Source: JBCBSP01 sp039819095 (GTDB lineage Bacteria; Pseudomonadota; Alphaproteobacteria; Caulobacterales; Maricaulaceae). From it: a DNA stretch of 64,000 nt. Positions 54,694 through 63,019 of this stretch are shown here, piece by piece. Position 1 is the first letter of the stretch, and each line of letters begins with the position of its first letter. The notes beneath the pieces were generated by a model, which was not told the origin of the DNA, did no database searches, and saw only the letters and a list, made by a program, of their open reading frames with translations. The stretch is taken from NCBI GenBank assembly GCA_039819095.1, contig JBCBSP010000008.1, positions 62,001 to 126,000 of the forward strand, read 5' to 3'. The position numbers and the translations under genes were made by a program.

Positions 54694-55590
54694 ATGAGTG
54701 AAATTTCAGCCCTCGATCTGACCCGCATTGAAGCGGCCTTCGCACCGACCGAGGCCGATACGCGGGTCCCGGCTCCGGCTCCGGCCGCGGAGCGTGCGGA
54801 GCGCCGCCGCGGCGCACGCCATGTCTGGTTCCTCAATTCCGCCTTCGACCGGATCGATTTCGATGTCGCCCTGACGCGCATCAAGGAGCGTGATCCGGCC
54901 AAGCCCTTCGCCTTCGCCGTCACCCCGAATGTCGATCATCTGGTGCGCCTTCGCCGCGACCCGCTCTTCGCCACGCTCTACGCGCAGGCCTGGCTGACCG
55001 TGTGCGATAGCCGGGTGCTGGAGCTGATCGCCATGCTGTCGGGCGAGCAGGTCGAGGTCACGGCGGGCTCCGACCTGACCGAGGCCCTGTTTGAGCGCGT
55101 CATCCAGCCCGATGACCCCATCACCGTGATCGGCGGAAAGGCTGAACAGATCGAGGCGCTGACCGCGCGCTATGGTCTGAGCAATCTGGCCTGGTGCGAC
55201 CCGCCCATGGGTCTGCGCGAAAACCCGCAGGCCATCGCCGACTGCGCCCAGTTCATCGCGTCCAATCCGGCCCGTTTCGTCTTTCTGTGTGTGGGTTCGC
55301 CACAACAGGAGATGATCGCCGAAGCCTGTCTGGATCGCGGCGATTGCACCGGCGTTGGCCTATGCGTGGGCGCCTCGATCGATTTCCTGACCGGTCGGGC
55401 GGTGCGCGCCCCGAAATGGATGCAGCGCAGCCGGGCCGAATGGCTGCATCGGCTTTTGAGCGAGCCGCGCCGCATGTGGCGGCGCTATCTGGTCGAGGGA
55501 CCCAAAGTCCTTTTCCTGTGGTGGGAATGGCGCCGCGCCCGCGCCCGCCTGCGCAAGCTGGAAGCCTCGCTGGCGAAGAGCCTGTTCTAG
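54694..55590 (+). CDS. WecB/TagA/CpsF-family glycosyltransferase
   Basis: This 298-residue GT26 glycosyltransferase adds an amino sugar such as ManNAc to a lipid-linked precursor at the inner face of the membrane. FAFAVTPNVDHLVRLRRDP and ADSRVL-like VCDSRVLELIAML match the nucleotide-sugar site, and VGSPQQEMIAEACL with GASIDFLTGRAVRAPKWMQ is the C-terminal signature. I prefer ATG 54694 over GTG 54673, with GGAG upstream. Its sugar and acceptor are not defined. Confidence 0.88.
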   Translation: MSEISALDLTRIEAAFAPTEADTRVPAPAPAAERAERRRGARHVWFLNSAFDRIDFDVALTRIKERDPAKPFAFAVTPNVDHLVRLRRDPLFATLYAQAWLTVCDSRVLELIAMLSGEQVEVTAGSDLTEALFERVIQPDDPITVIGGKAEQIEALTARYGLSNLAWCDPPMGLRENPQAIADCAQFIASNPARFVFLCVGSPQQEMIAEACLDRGDCTGVGLCVGASIDFLTGRAVRAPKWMQRSRAEWLHRLLSEPRRMWRRYLVEGPKVLFLWWEWRRARARLRKLEASLAKSLF

Positions 55591-55644
55591 ACCGACCGTC
55601 CCCTCGGCGCCGCCCCTACGATCCGGCTCATCTGAACCAGACGC

Positions 55645-55679
55645 CCTGCTTATAAGGAATACTGCCCCTTATAAGCAGG
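55645..55679. repeat. Perfect 13-base inverted repeat
   Basis: CCTGCTTATAAGG (55645-55657) and its exact complement CCTTATAAGCAGG (55667-55679) flank AATACTGCC. It lies 54 bases after the WecB gene stop. The arms end without a T tract, so it is not a classic terminator. It could be an attenuating hairpin or a regulator or replication site. Confidence 0.6.
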
Positions 55680-55785
55680 AATGGACTGGCCGATCTTCAT
55701 TCGGAGTAAGCCGCCGTCGGTTCATCACCTTTCGGCGACACCCCCGAGCTTGTTCAGGTTCGCGAAGCGCGACTGCGCGCTCGGA

Positions 55786-55804
55786 CCCCGGACTTGATCC
55801 GGGG
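55786..55804. repeat. Dispersed alphaproteobacterial palindrome CCCCGGA-N5-TCCGGGG
   Basis: CCCCGGA CTTGA TCCGGGG is a 7-base palindrome around CTTGA. The same sequence is common in intergenic regions of many alphaproteobacteria as a dispersed repeat. I saw one copy in this window. No function is established for it here. Confidence 0.5.
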
Positions 55805-55844
55805 AGGAAGCGACCGAGCTGAGGCGAAGGAGGATTTGAAAGAA

Positions 55845-55921
<77 letters not shown>

Positions 55922-56073
55922 GAAAACCAGCCTTCCGGCCCGTTTCGAAGGGTGGGTATTAGGGCGTGGGCAAGCCGGCTGTCAATCGGCAAGACTGCGC
56001 TTGAGCCTGGTGATGTTCGGGGTGTCGTCAGGCTCGTTTCGTCACATGCACCGGTGCGCCGGTCCAGCCTGGG

Positions 56074-57078
56074 TTAAACGAAGCCCTGTTCCATCAGGTC
56101 CTTGATGTGAACCACGGCGAGAGGCTTGTGGTTTTCGTCCACGGCGAAGGCGTTGGAGATGCGCCGGTCGGTGAAGATCTCGATGACTTCGCGCATGCGC
56201 GCCTGGCTGAGCACCACGACCGGGTCCATGGTCATGATGTCGCCGGCGGTCCACTCCATGGCTGAGCGGTTCAGCGCGCGCCGGATATCGCCATCGGTGA
56301 TCTGCCCGCACAGCGCGCCGTCTTCATCGATCACGCCGGCGCAGCCGGACAGGCCGGCCGTCACCGCAGCGATCACCGCGCGCGCGTCGGCTTCGGGTTT
56401 CACCAGCGGCAGGTCGGCGCCGGTGCGCCGCCCGCCTGTGGCGGTGAGCCATTCATCCACGGTCTGCAGCCGCAGGCCGAGAAGCCCGCCGGGATGGCGC
56501 AGGCCGAAATCCTCTGCGGTGAAGCGGCGCCGTTCGGCGAGCACGGCGGCCAGCGCATCCCCGATGGCGAGCGTGGCGGTGGTGGAGGCCATGGGCGCGA
56601 GCCCCTGACCGCTCACCTCTTTGACCTTCGGAAGGCGAATGACGACATCGCTGCTCATGCCGAGCCGGCTGTCGATGGCGCGGGTGATGCCGACCACCTT
56701 CACCCCGGTCCGGTTGCAGTAAACCAGAAGATCGTGCAGCTCGCGGCTCTCGCCGGAATTGGAAATGGCGATGACGGCGTTGTCCGGCGTGATCATGCCC
56801 AGATCGCCATGGCTGGCTTCGGTGGCGTGAAGGAAAAAGGCCGGCGCCCCGAGCGAGGCGAGGGTGGAGGCGATCTTCGCCCCGATCAGGCCTGACTTGC
56901 CGACCCCGGTGATGACGATATGTCCGCGCACCCTCGCCAGAAGATCGACCGCCTCGACGAAGCTGGCGTCCAGCGTGGTCCCGGCCACCGCCTCCAGCGC
57001 CTCGATCTGACCCTTGATGGTGCGCCGGGCGAGGTCGAGCTCGTCACCGGGCGCGGCGCGATCCTGGGTATCGGACAT
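56074..57078 (-). CDS. Arabinose-5-phosphate isomerase, KdsD/KpsF family
   Basis: This 334-residue enzyme converts ribulose-5-phosphate to arabinose-5-phosphate, the first step of Kdo synthesis. A SIS domain spans residues 35-180 (VITGVGKSGLIGAKIASTL, FFLHATEASHGDLGMI, AISNSGESREL) and two CBS domains follow (residues 205-330: IDEDGALCGQITDGDIRRAL and VDENHKPLAVVHIKDL). AAGGAG lies 8 bases before the ATG. The stand-alone copy could serve lipopolysaccharide or capsule. It is read toward tRNA-Val. Confidence 0.94.
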   Translation of the reverse strand: MSDTQDRAAPGDELDLARRTIKGQIEALEAVAGTTLDASFVEAVDLLARVRGHIVITGVGKSGLIGAKIASTLASLGAPAFFLHATEASHGDLGMITPDNAVIAISNSGESRELHDLLVYCNRTGVKVVGITRAIDSRLGMSSDVVIRLPKVKEVSGQGLAPMASTTATLAIGDALAAVLAERRRFTAEDFGLRHPGGLLGLRLQTVDEWLTATGGRRTGADLPLVKPEADARAVIAAVTAGLSGCAGVIDEDGALCGQITDGDIRRALNRSAMEWTAGDIMTMDPVVVLSQARMREVIEIFTDRRISNAFAVDENHKPLAVVHIKDLMEQGFV

Positions 57079-57222
57079 GGATCATCTCCTTACCGGCGGG
57101 GCGTTCAGGCGCTCGCCGCTTGGCTTGAGCGTATACGCTGAGACCGGCGGGGCTGCAAACGGGTTCAGGCGCGCCGCATTTGAGCGGTTCAGCGTCAAAA
57201 ACCTGTTGCAATATAAGCGGTT

Positions 57223-57249
57223 TTGCTGACAAGGCGCGATTGCTATGGT
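57223..57249 (+). promoter_or_regulatory. Candidate promoter of the oxidoreductase gene at 57282
   Basis: TTGCTG (57223-57228) and GCTATGGT (57242-57249) resemble the alphaproteobacterial TTGaCG-N10-14-GCTANAWC promoter, in the correct orientation, about 35 bases before the start codon. The match is partial. Confidence 0.35.
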
Positions 57250-57281
57250 GCGCGCGATTGATTGAGGCGACAGGAAAACCC

Positions 57282-58238
57282 ATGACGGATGCAGCTCTGA
57301 TCGGCGCCGGCGCCATCGCGGTGGAACACTATAAGGCGATGGCCGCCTGCGGGCGCACCGTTCAGGTCTTCGGACGTGGTGAGGCGAGCGCGGCGGCCTT
57401 CACCGCAGCGACAGGCGCGCAGGCGGGCGTCGGTCCGCTGGAGGCCCAGCTTGATGCCCTCGACGCTCTGCCGCGTCAGGCCATCGTAGCGGTCAGCGTT
57501 TCAGCGCTTGCCGATGTCACGCGCCTCCTGCTGGAGCGCGGGGTGGAGCGCATCCTGCTGGAAAAGCCCGGCGGGGTGACGCTGGATGATGTGCGCGCGC
57601 TCGCCGAGGCGGACCGTTCAGACCGGGTTCGTCTGGCTTATAATCGCCGCTTCTTTCCGGCGGCGCGCACTGCACGGGTCTGCATCGCAGCCGATGGCGG
57701 GCTGACCTCGCTGCATTTTGAGTTCAACGAGAACACGCCGGTCGTCGCCGGGCTGACCCAGCACTCCGATGCCGTGAAAGCGAACTGGTTCCTGGCCAAC
57801 TCCACCCATATCGCCGACATGGCGTTTTTCATGGCGGGCATGGCCGGCGCACCGAAAGATGTGGAGCTGGATGCGGCCGTGGTGCGCGGCGCGTTCGACG
57901 CGCTGCCGCCCAACCTGTCCGCCGCCGGCGCAGGGAGCCTTGGCGATGCGGTGTTCAGCTATCTGGCCGACTGGCGCGCGGCGGGACGCTGGGGCATTGA
58001 GATGGGCACGCCGAAACGGCGTCTGGTTTTAAAACCGATCGAGACCCTTCAGGCGATCGAACGCGGCTCGTTTGGCATGAAGCCGGTGGAGCTGATCGAC
58101 GCTGAGCCGGACGGGATCAAGCCGGGCTTCTACAACATGCACGCCGCCTTCGCCGAGAATCCCGACCAGGCCGACTTCCTGACCCTGCTCGATCAGGTGG
58201 CCCGCCTGGAATTCTTCAGCCGCTTTGTCGCGCAATAG
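57282..58238 (+). CDS. Gfo/Idh/MocA-family oxidoreductase
   Basis: This 318-residue NAD(P)-dependent dehydrogenase has ALIGAGAIAVEHYKAM as its Rossmann motif and ILLEKPGGVTLDDVRAL with the conserved EKP lysine near residue 95. FHFEFNENTP-like (SLHFEFNENTPVV) and NSTHIADMAFFMAG suggest the substrate-binding domain. It is a sugar-modifying type by family, and its neighbours are glycan genes. ATG 57282 is preceded by AGGAAAA. The precise substrate is unknown. Confidence 0.78.
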   Translation: MTDAALIGAGAIAVEHYKAMAACGRTVQVFGRGEASAAAFTAATGAQAGVGPLEAQLDALDALPRQAIVAVSVSALADVTRLLLERGVERILLEKPGGVTLDDVRALAEADRSDRVRLAYNRRFFPAARTARVCIAADGGLTSLHFEFNENTPVVAGLTQHSDAVKANWFLANSTHIADMAFFMAGMAGAPKDVELDAAVVRGAFDALPPNLSAAGAGSLGDAVFSYLADWRAAGRWGIEMGTPKRRLVLKPIETLQAIERGSFGMKPVELIDAEPDGIKPGFYNMHAAFAENPDQADFLTLLDQVARLEFFSRFVAQ

Positions 58239-58288
58239 CGGCTCACCCTTGATGACTGATGAAGGCGGGCTGGCCTGCCGCTTAGCGT

Positions 58289-59776
58289 CTAGTTCTCAGC
58301 CGGTGCGTCGGGCTCGCTCGCGGCCGGCGTGACCTCGACCTGATAGCGCCAGGCTTCGACCTGCGTCGCTTCGGAAATATTCTGGAGCATGACGACAATG
58401 CAGGGATGGTCCTGCTCAAAGGTCAGCTGGGCATCATAGCGTTCGAACCGCCTTGAAAGCGTGACCAGCTCGGTGTGGGTCTCAACCGGCGCACGGGAAC
58501 AGGCGCGCACGATCTGTAGGCGGACCGAGGCGAAATCCTCTGAACGCAGCCACATTGAGAATGTCACTGTATCGCCGGCATTCACGGCGGTTTCGCGCAT
58601 AACGCGCCGCACGCGCGGACCGCGCTCGGCGAAATCGAAAACGGCCGCATCCGTCTCGTCCGTCGACCCGCTTGCTGCATTCTCGATTATCGTCACTGCG
58701 CCCTGTACCGTCCAATCGGCGAAAGACGCCGTAGCGCTTTCGGCATCTGAGACAAACGCAGGATCAACGGGCGCATCATTCAGTCTTTGTCGCGCCTCAC
58801 CGCTCAAACAACGGTCCAGGGGCCCCTCAAGCTTGTCCACGAAAGCTTGCGCCCACAGCTCTGAATTAGGACGGTCGAGGTGACTGCCATCATATGACTG
58901 CAAACCGGGCAGACCCACAAAAACAGTGTCAAGATTGTGTTCAGCCGCCATGCGCTCCATCAGCTGGGGCGATGAAACCGGACTGTCGACAATATAAAGG
59001 ATCGGGCAGGTCGCTCTGACCGGGCGCGATTGCATGAACTCGTCAAGATTGGGCTGCAACCGTCGTTGCGCGGTGATGCGGCTGGTTGGGTCGATATTGA
59101 GCGGTGTGTTGTCCTCGTCGCTGGCTTCCAGCGACCAAACCACCTGTCCTGTTTGTGCTGAACGCCACCGGGCGGCAACGCCACCGTTGCACATCCAGCC
59201 TGACAGAACCGGCGCATTCGTTCTGCAGGCCCAGGACTGGAGCTGTTGCGCAGCGTGAAAAAACTCAAAACGGGTTCGATAGCGATCCGGAAAATCGATG
59301 AGATCGCGCATGCCCTCATCAATCTGATCTGAGAAGAAGAGTTCGTTGTTGACCAGCAGCACCGGCGGACGGATGTCCAATTGCTGCAAGGTGTTCATTG
59401 CGGCGCGATAACTGGCGCCCTCAGTCGCCATCACGAAATAGGTCAGACCGCGCGTCGCAAAGTAGTCGTCGATAGCAGTGGTCGCGAAGGATCGAAGCGT
59501 TCGGCTGTTTCCAAGAACCACAACATCAGCGTTCTGCAGACTCCGCACCGCATCGTCCTGCACGCCGAGCACGATTGAGCCGAAGTGATACCGGTGCGCA
59601 TCGATACCGGAACACGCCATCATGTAGTCGCCGCGCTCATAGCCATCGGGCGCGCACCGCGCGATTTTCACGAAGTCCATGAAATGCGTGTCGAACCGAA
59701 CAATGGTGAAGACGCCGACGCCAAGGAAGACCGCGACGACCAGGATGATTCGGCCAAGATTGTAGAACGCGCTCAT
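58289..59776 (-). CDS. Membrane-anchored SGNH-hydrolase-like protein, probable partner of MBOAT
   Basis: This 495-residue protein has one N-terminal membrane helix (IILVVAVFLGVGVFTIV). A periplasmic SGNH-like domain follows, with VVLGNSRTLRSF near residue 92 (the Ser of the GxSxx block) and YDGSHLDRPNSELWAQ near 310 (Asp-His pair). The C-terminal 130 residues look beta-rich, perhaps glycan-binding. The gene starts four bases after the MBOAT gene stop, so the pair is co-transcribed. Together they resemble AlgI with AlgX/AlgJ-type transfer of acyl groups to exported polysaccharide. Confidence 0.75.
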   Translation of the reverse strand: MSAFYNLGRIILVVAVFLGVGVFTIVRFDTHFMDFVKIARCAPDGYERGDYMMACSGIDAHRYHFGSIVLGVQDDAVRSLQNADVVVLGNSRTLRSFATTAIDDYFATRGLTYFVMATEGASYRAAMNTLQQLDIRPPVLLVNNELFFSDQIDEGMRDLIDFPDRYRTRFEFFHAAQQLQSWACRTNAPVLSGWMCNGGVAARWRSAQTGQVVWSLEASDEDNTPLNIDPTSRITAQRRLQPNLDEFMQSRPVRATCPILYIVDSPVSSPQLMERMAAEHNLDTVFVGLPGLQSYDGSHLDRPNSELWAQAFVDKLEGPLDRCLSGEARQRLNDAPVDPAFVSDAESATASFADWTVQGAVTIIENAASGSTDETDAAVFDFAERGPRVRRVMRETAVNAGDTVTFSMWLRSEDFASVRLQIVRACSRAPVETHTELVTLSRRFERYDAQLTFEQDHPCIVVMLQNISEATQVEAWRYQVEVTPAASEPDAPAEN

Positions 59777-59779
59777 GGA

Positions 59780-61288
59780 TCAGAACTGCCAGTAGAGGAA
59801 TTCGGTGGTCGGGGACTCGTAGAAGACCGCGAACCCGGCGATCGCTGCAGCGATGATAAGCCAGCCAATGGTCGGACGGAATACGATGGGAAGGAGCCAG
59901 GCGGCTTTGGTCGGCTTCACCTCTTCAATGCTGATGCGCACCCTTGAGAAGATCTCCATCGTGTTGGGCGCCAGGAAGGTGATCAGGCTCGCCCCGATCA
60001 GCCAACCCCAGAATTGAAGGTCGACCGCAGCGAACTGTTCAGCCAGCGGCGCGCCGGCCCAGGGCGTCGCCATGCCGCCGAGAATTTCGCCGGCGCCCTG
60101 AAGCGTCACGGCCCGGAACAGCACCCAGGCGATGACGACGGCCAGGAAGGTCAGACCGCCGAAGATGACGGTGCGCCCCGCAGCAATGGGCCAGGGCCGG
60201 ACGTGATTGGGATCCGGTTTGCCGAACACGCTGTTCCAAGCGTGGTTGATGCCGAGATACAGCCCGTGAAGCCCGCCCCAGATAACGAAATTCCAGCTCG
60301 CCCCGTGCCAGAGCCCGCCCAAGAGCATGGTGATGGACAGGTTCAGCCAGCGACGGATGGGCCCCTTTCGATTGCCGCCCAGCGGGATATAGAGATAGTC
60401 ACGCAAAAATTGCGACAGCGTCATGTGCCAGCGCCGCCAGAACTCGATGATTGAGGTGGATTTGTACGGTGAGAAGAAATTCATCGGCAGGCGGACGCCA
60501 AACATGCAGGCCAGCCCCAGCGCCATGTCCGAATAGCCGGAGAAGTCGAAATAGATCTGGAAGGTGTAGGCGAGCGCCCCCTGCCAGGCCTGCACGAAAT
60601 CGACATTGCCGCCGCCATCCGCCAGCACGAAGATCGGCGTGGCGTAGGAGGCGAAGGTGTCGGCGATGATCTTCTTCTTGAACAGTCCAACCGAGAAAAT
60701 CGCCAGACCGGTAAACAGATCGTCCAGTGACGGATTGCCGAATCTGGAGGATTCAAACTGCCGGATGACATGGCTGTGGTGAACGATCGGTCCGGCGATC
60801 AGCTGCGGGAAGAAGGCCACGAACAGCGCATAGGACAGGAAGTTCCTGTTCTCCACCTTGCCGGCATAGGTGTCGGCGCAATAGGCGATCTGCTGGAAGG
60901 TGTAGAAGGAGATGCCGATCGGCAGGACGATCTGCTCGAAATCCCAGCTCGCGCCGGTGACCGTTTCGACATTATCGATGAAGAAGTTGAAGTATTTGAA
61001 GGTGAAGAGCAGCGCCAGGTTCGCAACGATCGCCACGATGGTCCAGAGACGCCGTGTCGTGCTCTTTGGCAAAGCGCGAACCGCCAGCCCGGTCAGAAGA
61101 TAATTGCCGAAGATGGAGCCCAGCAGCAGCGCCAGGATTTCCGGACGGTGCCAGCCATAGAAGATCACCGAGGCGACGATCAGGATGAAGAGCGCGAAGG
61201 ACAGTCCGACGAAGCGGCGCGCCATTGTGGTCAGAACCAGCACAAGCGGCAGAAACGCGAAAATGAAGAGGTAGGAATTAAAAAGCAT
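59780..61288 (-). CDS. MBOAT-family O-acyltransferase (AlgI-like)
   Basis: This 502-residue inner-membrane protein has about 10-12 hydrophobic helices. The catalytic histidine is in LLGGLWHGASWNFVIWGGLHG near residue 326. FWRRWHMTLSQFLRDYLYIP and QIAYCADTYAGKVE are AlgI family signatures. AlgI passes acetyl groups across the membrane to a periplasmic acetyltransferase, here likely the SGNH-like protein. ATG 61288 follows a G-rich ribosome site; the longer frame adds 8 residues. Acylation of the local glycan is inferred. Confidence 0.93.
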   Translation of the reverse strand: MLFNSYLFIFAFLPLVLVLTTMARRFVGLSFALFILIVASVIFYGWHRPEILALLLGSIFGNYLLTGLAVRALPKSTTRRLWTIVAIVANLALLFTFKYFNFFIDNVETVTGASWDFEQIVLPIGISFYTFQQIAYCADTYAGKVENRNFLSYALFVAFFPQLIAGPIVHHSHVIRQFESSRFGNPSLDDLFTGLAIFSVGLFKKKIIADTFASYATPIFVLADGGGNVDFVQAWQGALAYTFQIYFDFSGYSDMALGLACMFGVRLPMNFFSPYKSTSIIEFWRRWHMTLSQFLRDYLYIPLGGNRKGPIRRWLNLSITMLLGGLWHGASWNFVIWGGLHGLYLGINHAWNSVFGKPDPNHVRPWPIAAGRTVIFGGLTFLAVVIAWVLFRAVTLQGAGEILGGMATPWAGAPLAEQFAAVDLQFWGWLIGASLITFLAPNTMEIFSRVRISIEEVKPTKAAWLLPIVFRPTIGWLIIAAAIAGFAVFYESPTTEFLYWQF

Positions 61289-61370
61289 GCGGTCCCCCCG
61301 AGCGCCGCGCATTGCGCACTTTCCGGCGGCGCGCCTGAACTGGCGCCCTCAGAAAGCCGTTTTGCAATAA

Positions 61371-61390
61371 GCGCCTTATCGGTAAGGCGC
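61371..61390. other. Hairpin GCGCCTTA-TCGG-TAAGGCGC in a divergent gap
   Basis: An 8-base perfect stem caps a TCGG tetraloop in the 228-base gap between the MBOAT gene and the glycosyltransferase gene at 61517. No T tract follows. It may be a 5' untranslated RNA structure or an operator. I see no other element in this gap. Confidence 0.35.
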
Positions 61391-61516
61391 AAGCCTGTGA
61401 TTGGTCGAGGCGTTGCGTCCCTGGAGGACGCAGGCTAAGCGAAGAGCTGTCGCCGCGCGGGCTTGCCGCGCTTTCATCACCGCGCCCTGCCTGCGCCGCT
61501 GGTCCCGATCCAAGCG

Positions 61517-62983
61517 ATGAGAATTCGAACCCTCGCCATTGATCACGCCAGCGCGGATGTCCTTCTTCTGCTGGCCCGGGCTCTGGATGCGCGCGGCCAT
61601 GACTGCGAGGGCTGGGTCTACAATCATAATCCCGCCGTCCGCGAGCAGATGCGCGACGAGCTGGTTGAAGCCGGACTTGCCGCGCGTGTCATGACGGTGA
61701 TGAGCCAACCGCCTTTGCCTGAAGTGAACGAGGTGCTTGCCGACCGAACCTATCGGCTTCGCGACCGCGCCGCCCTGTTTCTGGTGTCGGCGGGGCTTGC
61801 CGCGATCGTTCGGGTCGCGGTGCGCCCGCGTTATGCCCGGTTCCGCCCCATCGCGAGGGCCGGGCGGCGCATTCGGGCCTTCCTGCTGATGCAGATCCGC
61901 GATCGGCGCTACGCAGAGCGCCTCCTTGATGAGGACCGGCCGGACGCGATCATCATGGGCCATGATTATGTCGGCCACTTCTCCAATGTGGTCTGCCGAG
62001 AGGCGCGCCGACGGCGCATCCCACTCGTCCTGTCGCCCGGCCTCATCCCGAACCGAGAACAGCTGGCCAGCCGGCTGGCGTCGCGCGAGCACCATCAGGT
62101 GAGTAATCCGCGCCAGAAGCTCATCGCGCGGCTCTGGCCGAAATGGGTGGTGAAGGTTGATGGCCAGCGGATTCTTCGTCTGGAGTGGTGGCGCATACTT
62201 GTGCTCGAACTGATCGGGCTGTCGTCTCCGGCGCCCTGGGTCCACCAGAGCGGGCGGTTCGATGCAGTCTTCCTGGCCGATGAAAGCGAGAAGAAGCGCT
62301 ATGCCGCGCTCGGTTTCACGCCTGAAAAGCTGATCGTGACCGGCTCCCTGACCGGCGATGCGCTGGCCTTGCCTGTCCCCGGTGCGGGCGAGGGCAAGCC
62401 TCTGCTCGCCGTGGCCGTCCCGCCGCAGCAGGCGCGGGTTGAAGGCCGCTCAGATGCTGGAGAACATCATGTCGAGCGGCTCAATGAATTGCGTACACTG
62501 CTTGAAGCGGTCAGCGAGTATTTCAGCATCCGCTTGGCGCGCCACCCGCGCGAGGCCGCTGAGATCAGCGCCCCGCTCGCCGAGGCCGGCTTCCAGTTCA
62601 CCGAAGGCTCGACGCTTCATCTGGTCAGACAGGCGGATCTTTTCCTGAGCTATGTCGGTTCATCGACGCTCAGATGGGGCTTGTGGCGCGGCATTCCGAC
62701 CTTTGCCTGGGACGCCTATGGCTATGAGGCGGCCGCGCGCGCATCCGGCGATATCGCTGACGATGCGGCGCCGGGGTATGATGTGCATCTGCTGGCGCGC
62801 ACGCTGCCGCGCGCCATGCGTCAGGCGATGACGCCGGCGGGTTTGCAGGCCTGGCGCGAGCGCATGCGGCCATATGTTCGCCCCCGCGAGCAGAGCGCTG
62901 CGGCGCGCATCGAGCATCACGTTGTCCAGCTTCGGATTGATAGGGGGCGCTACTTTGCGCGCCTCTCGCCTGGCGCTGAGTGA
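61517..62983 (+). CDS. Glycosyltransferase-like protein (GT-B fold likely), surface glycan
   Basis: This 488-residue protein has IDHASADVLLLLARALDARGH at its N-terminus and ADLFLSYVGSSTLRWGLWRGIPTFAWDAYGYE at 380-410 in the C-terminal domain. These are written here in shortened form; the pattern of an N-domain, linker and substrate-binding C-domain suggests a GT-B type enzyme like UDP-GlcNAc 2-epimerase or CDP-glycerol polymerase relatives. A Rossmann-like strand (DAIIMGHDYVGHF) lies near residue 150. ATG 61517 is preferred; the TTG at 61463 is a weaker alternative. I cannot name its substrate. Confidence 0.6.
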   Translation: MRIRTLAIDHASADVLLLLARALDARGHDCEGWVYNHNPAVREQMRDELVEAGLAARVMTVMSQPPLPEVNEVLADRTYRLRDRAALFLVSAGLAAIVRVAVRPRYARFRPIARAGRRIRAFLLMQIRDRRYAERLLDEDRPDAIIMGHDYVGHFSNVVCREARRRRIPLVLSPGLIPNREQLASRLASREHHQVSNPRQKLIARLWPKWVVKVDGQRILRLEWWRILVLELIGLSSPAPWVHQSGRFDAVFLADESEKKRYAALGFTPEKLIVTGSLTGDALALPVPGAGEGKPLLAVAVPPQQARVEGRSDAGEHHVERLNELRTLLEAVSEYFSIRLARHPREAAEISAPLAEAGFQFTEGSTLHLVRQADLFLSYVGSSTLRWGLWRGIPTFAWDAYGYEAAARASGDIADDAAPGYDVHLLARTLPRAMRQAMTPAGLQAWRERMRPYVRPREQSAAARIEHHVVQLRIDRGRYFARLSPGAE

Positions 62984-63019
62984 GATGTGCGCGCGTCATA
63001 GAATTGGACCGACAAGCCT

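Larger units (their letters stand above)
55591..55844. other. Gene-free stretch before tRNA-Val, with palindromes
   Basis: This 254-base gap, plus 55922-56073 beyond the tRNA, contains no credible gene. It holds a 13-base inverted repeat (55645-55679) and an alphaproteobacterial dispersed palindrome (55786-55804), listed separately. The rest shows nothing I can support. Confidence 0.5.
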
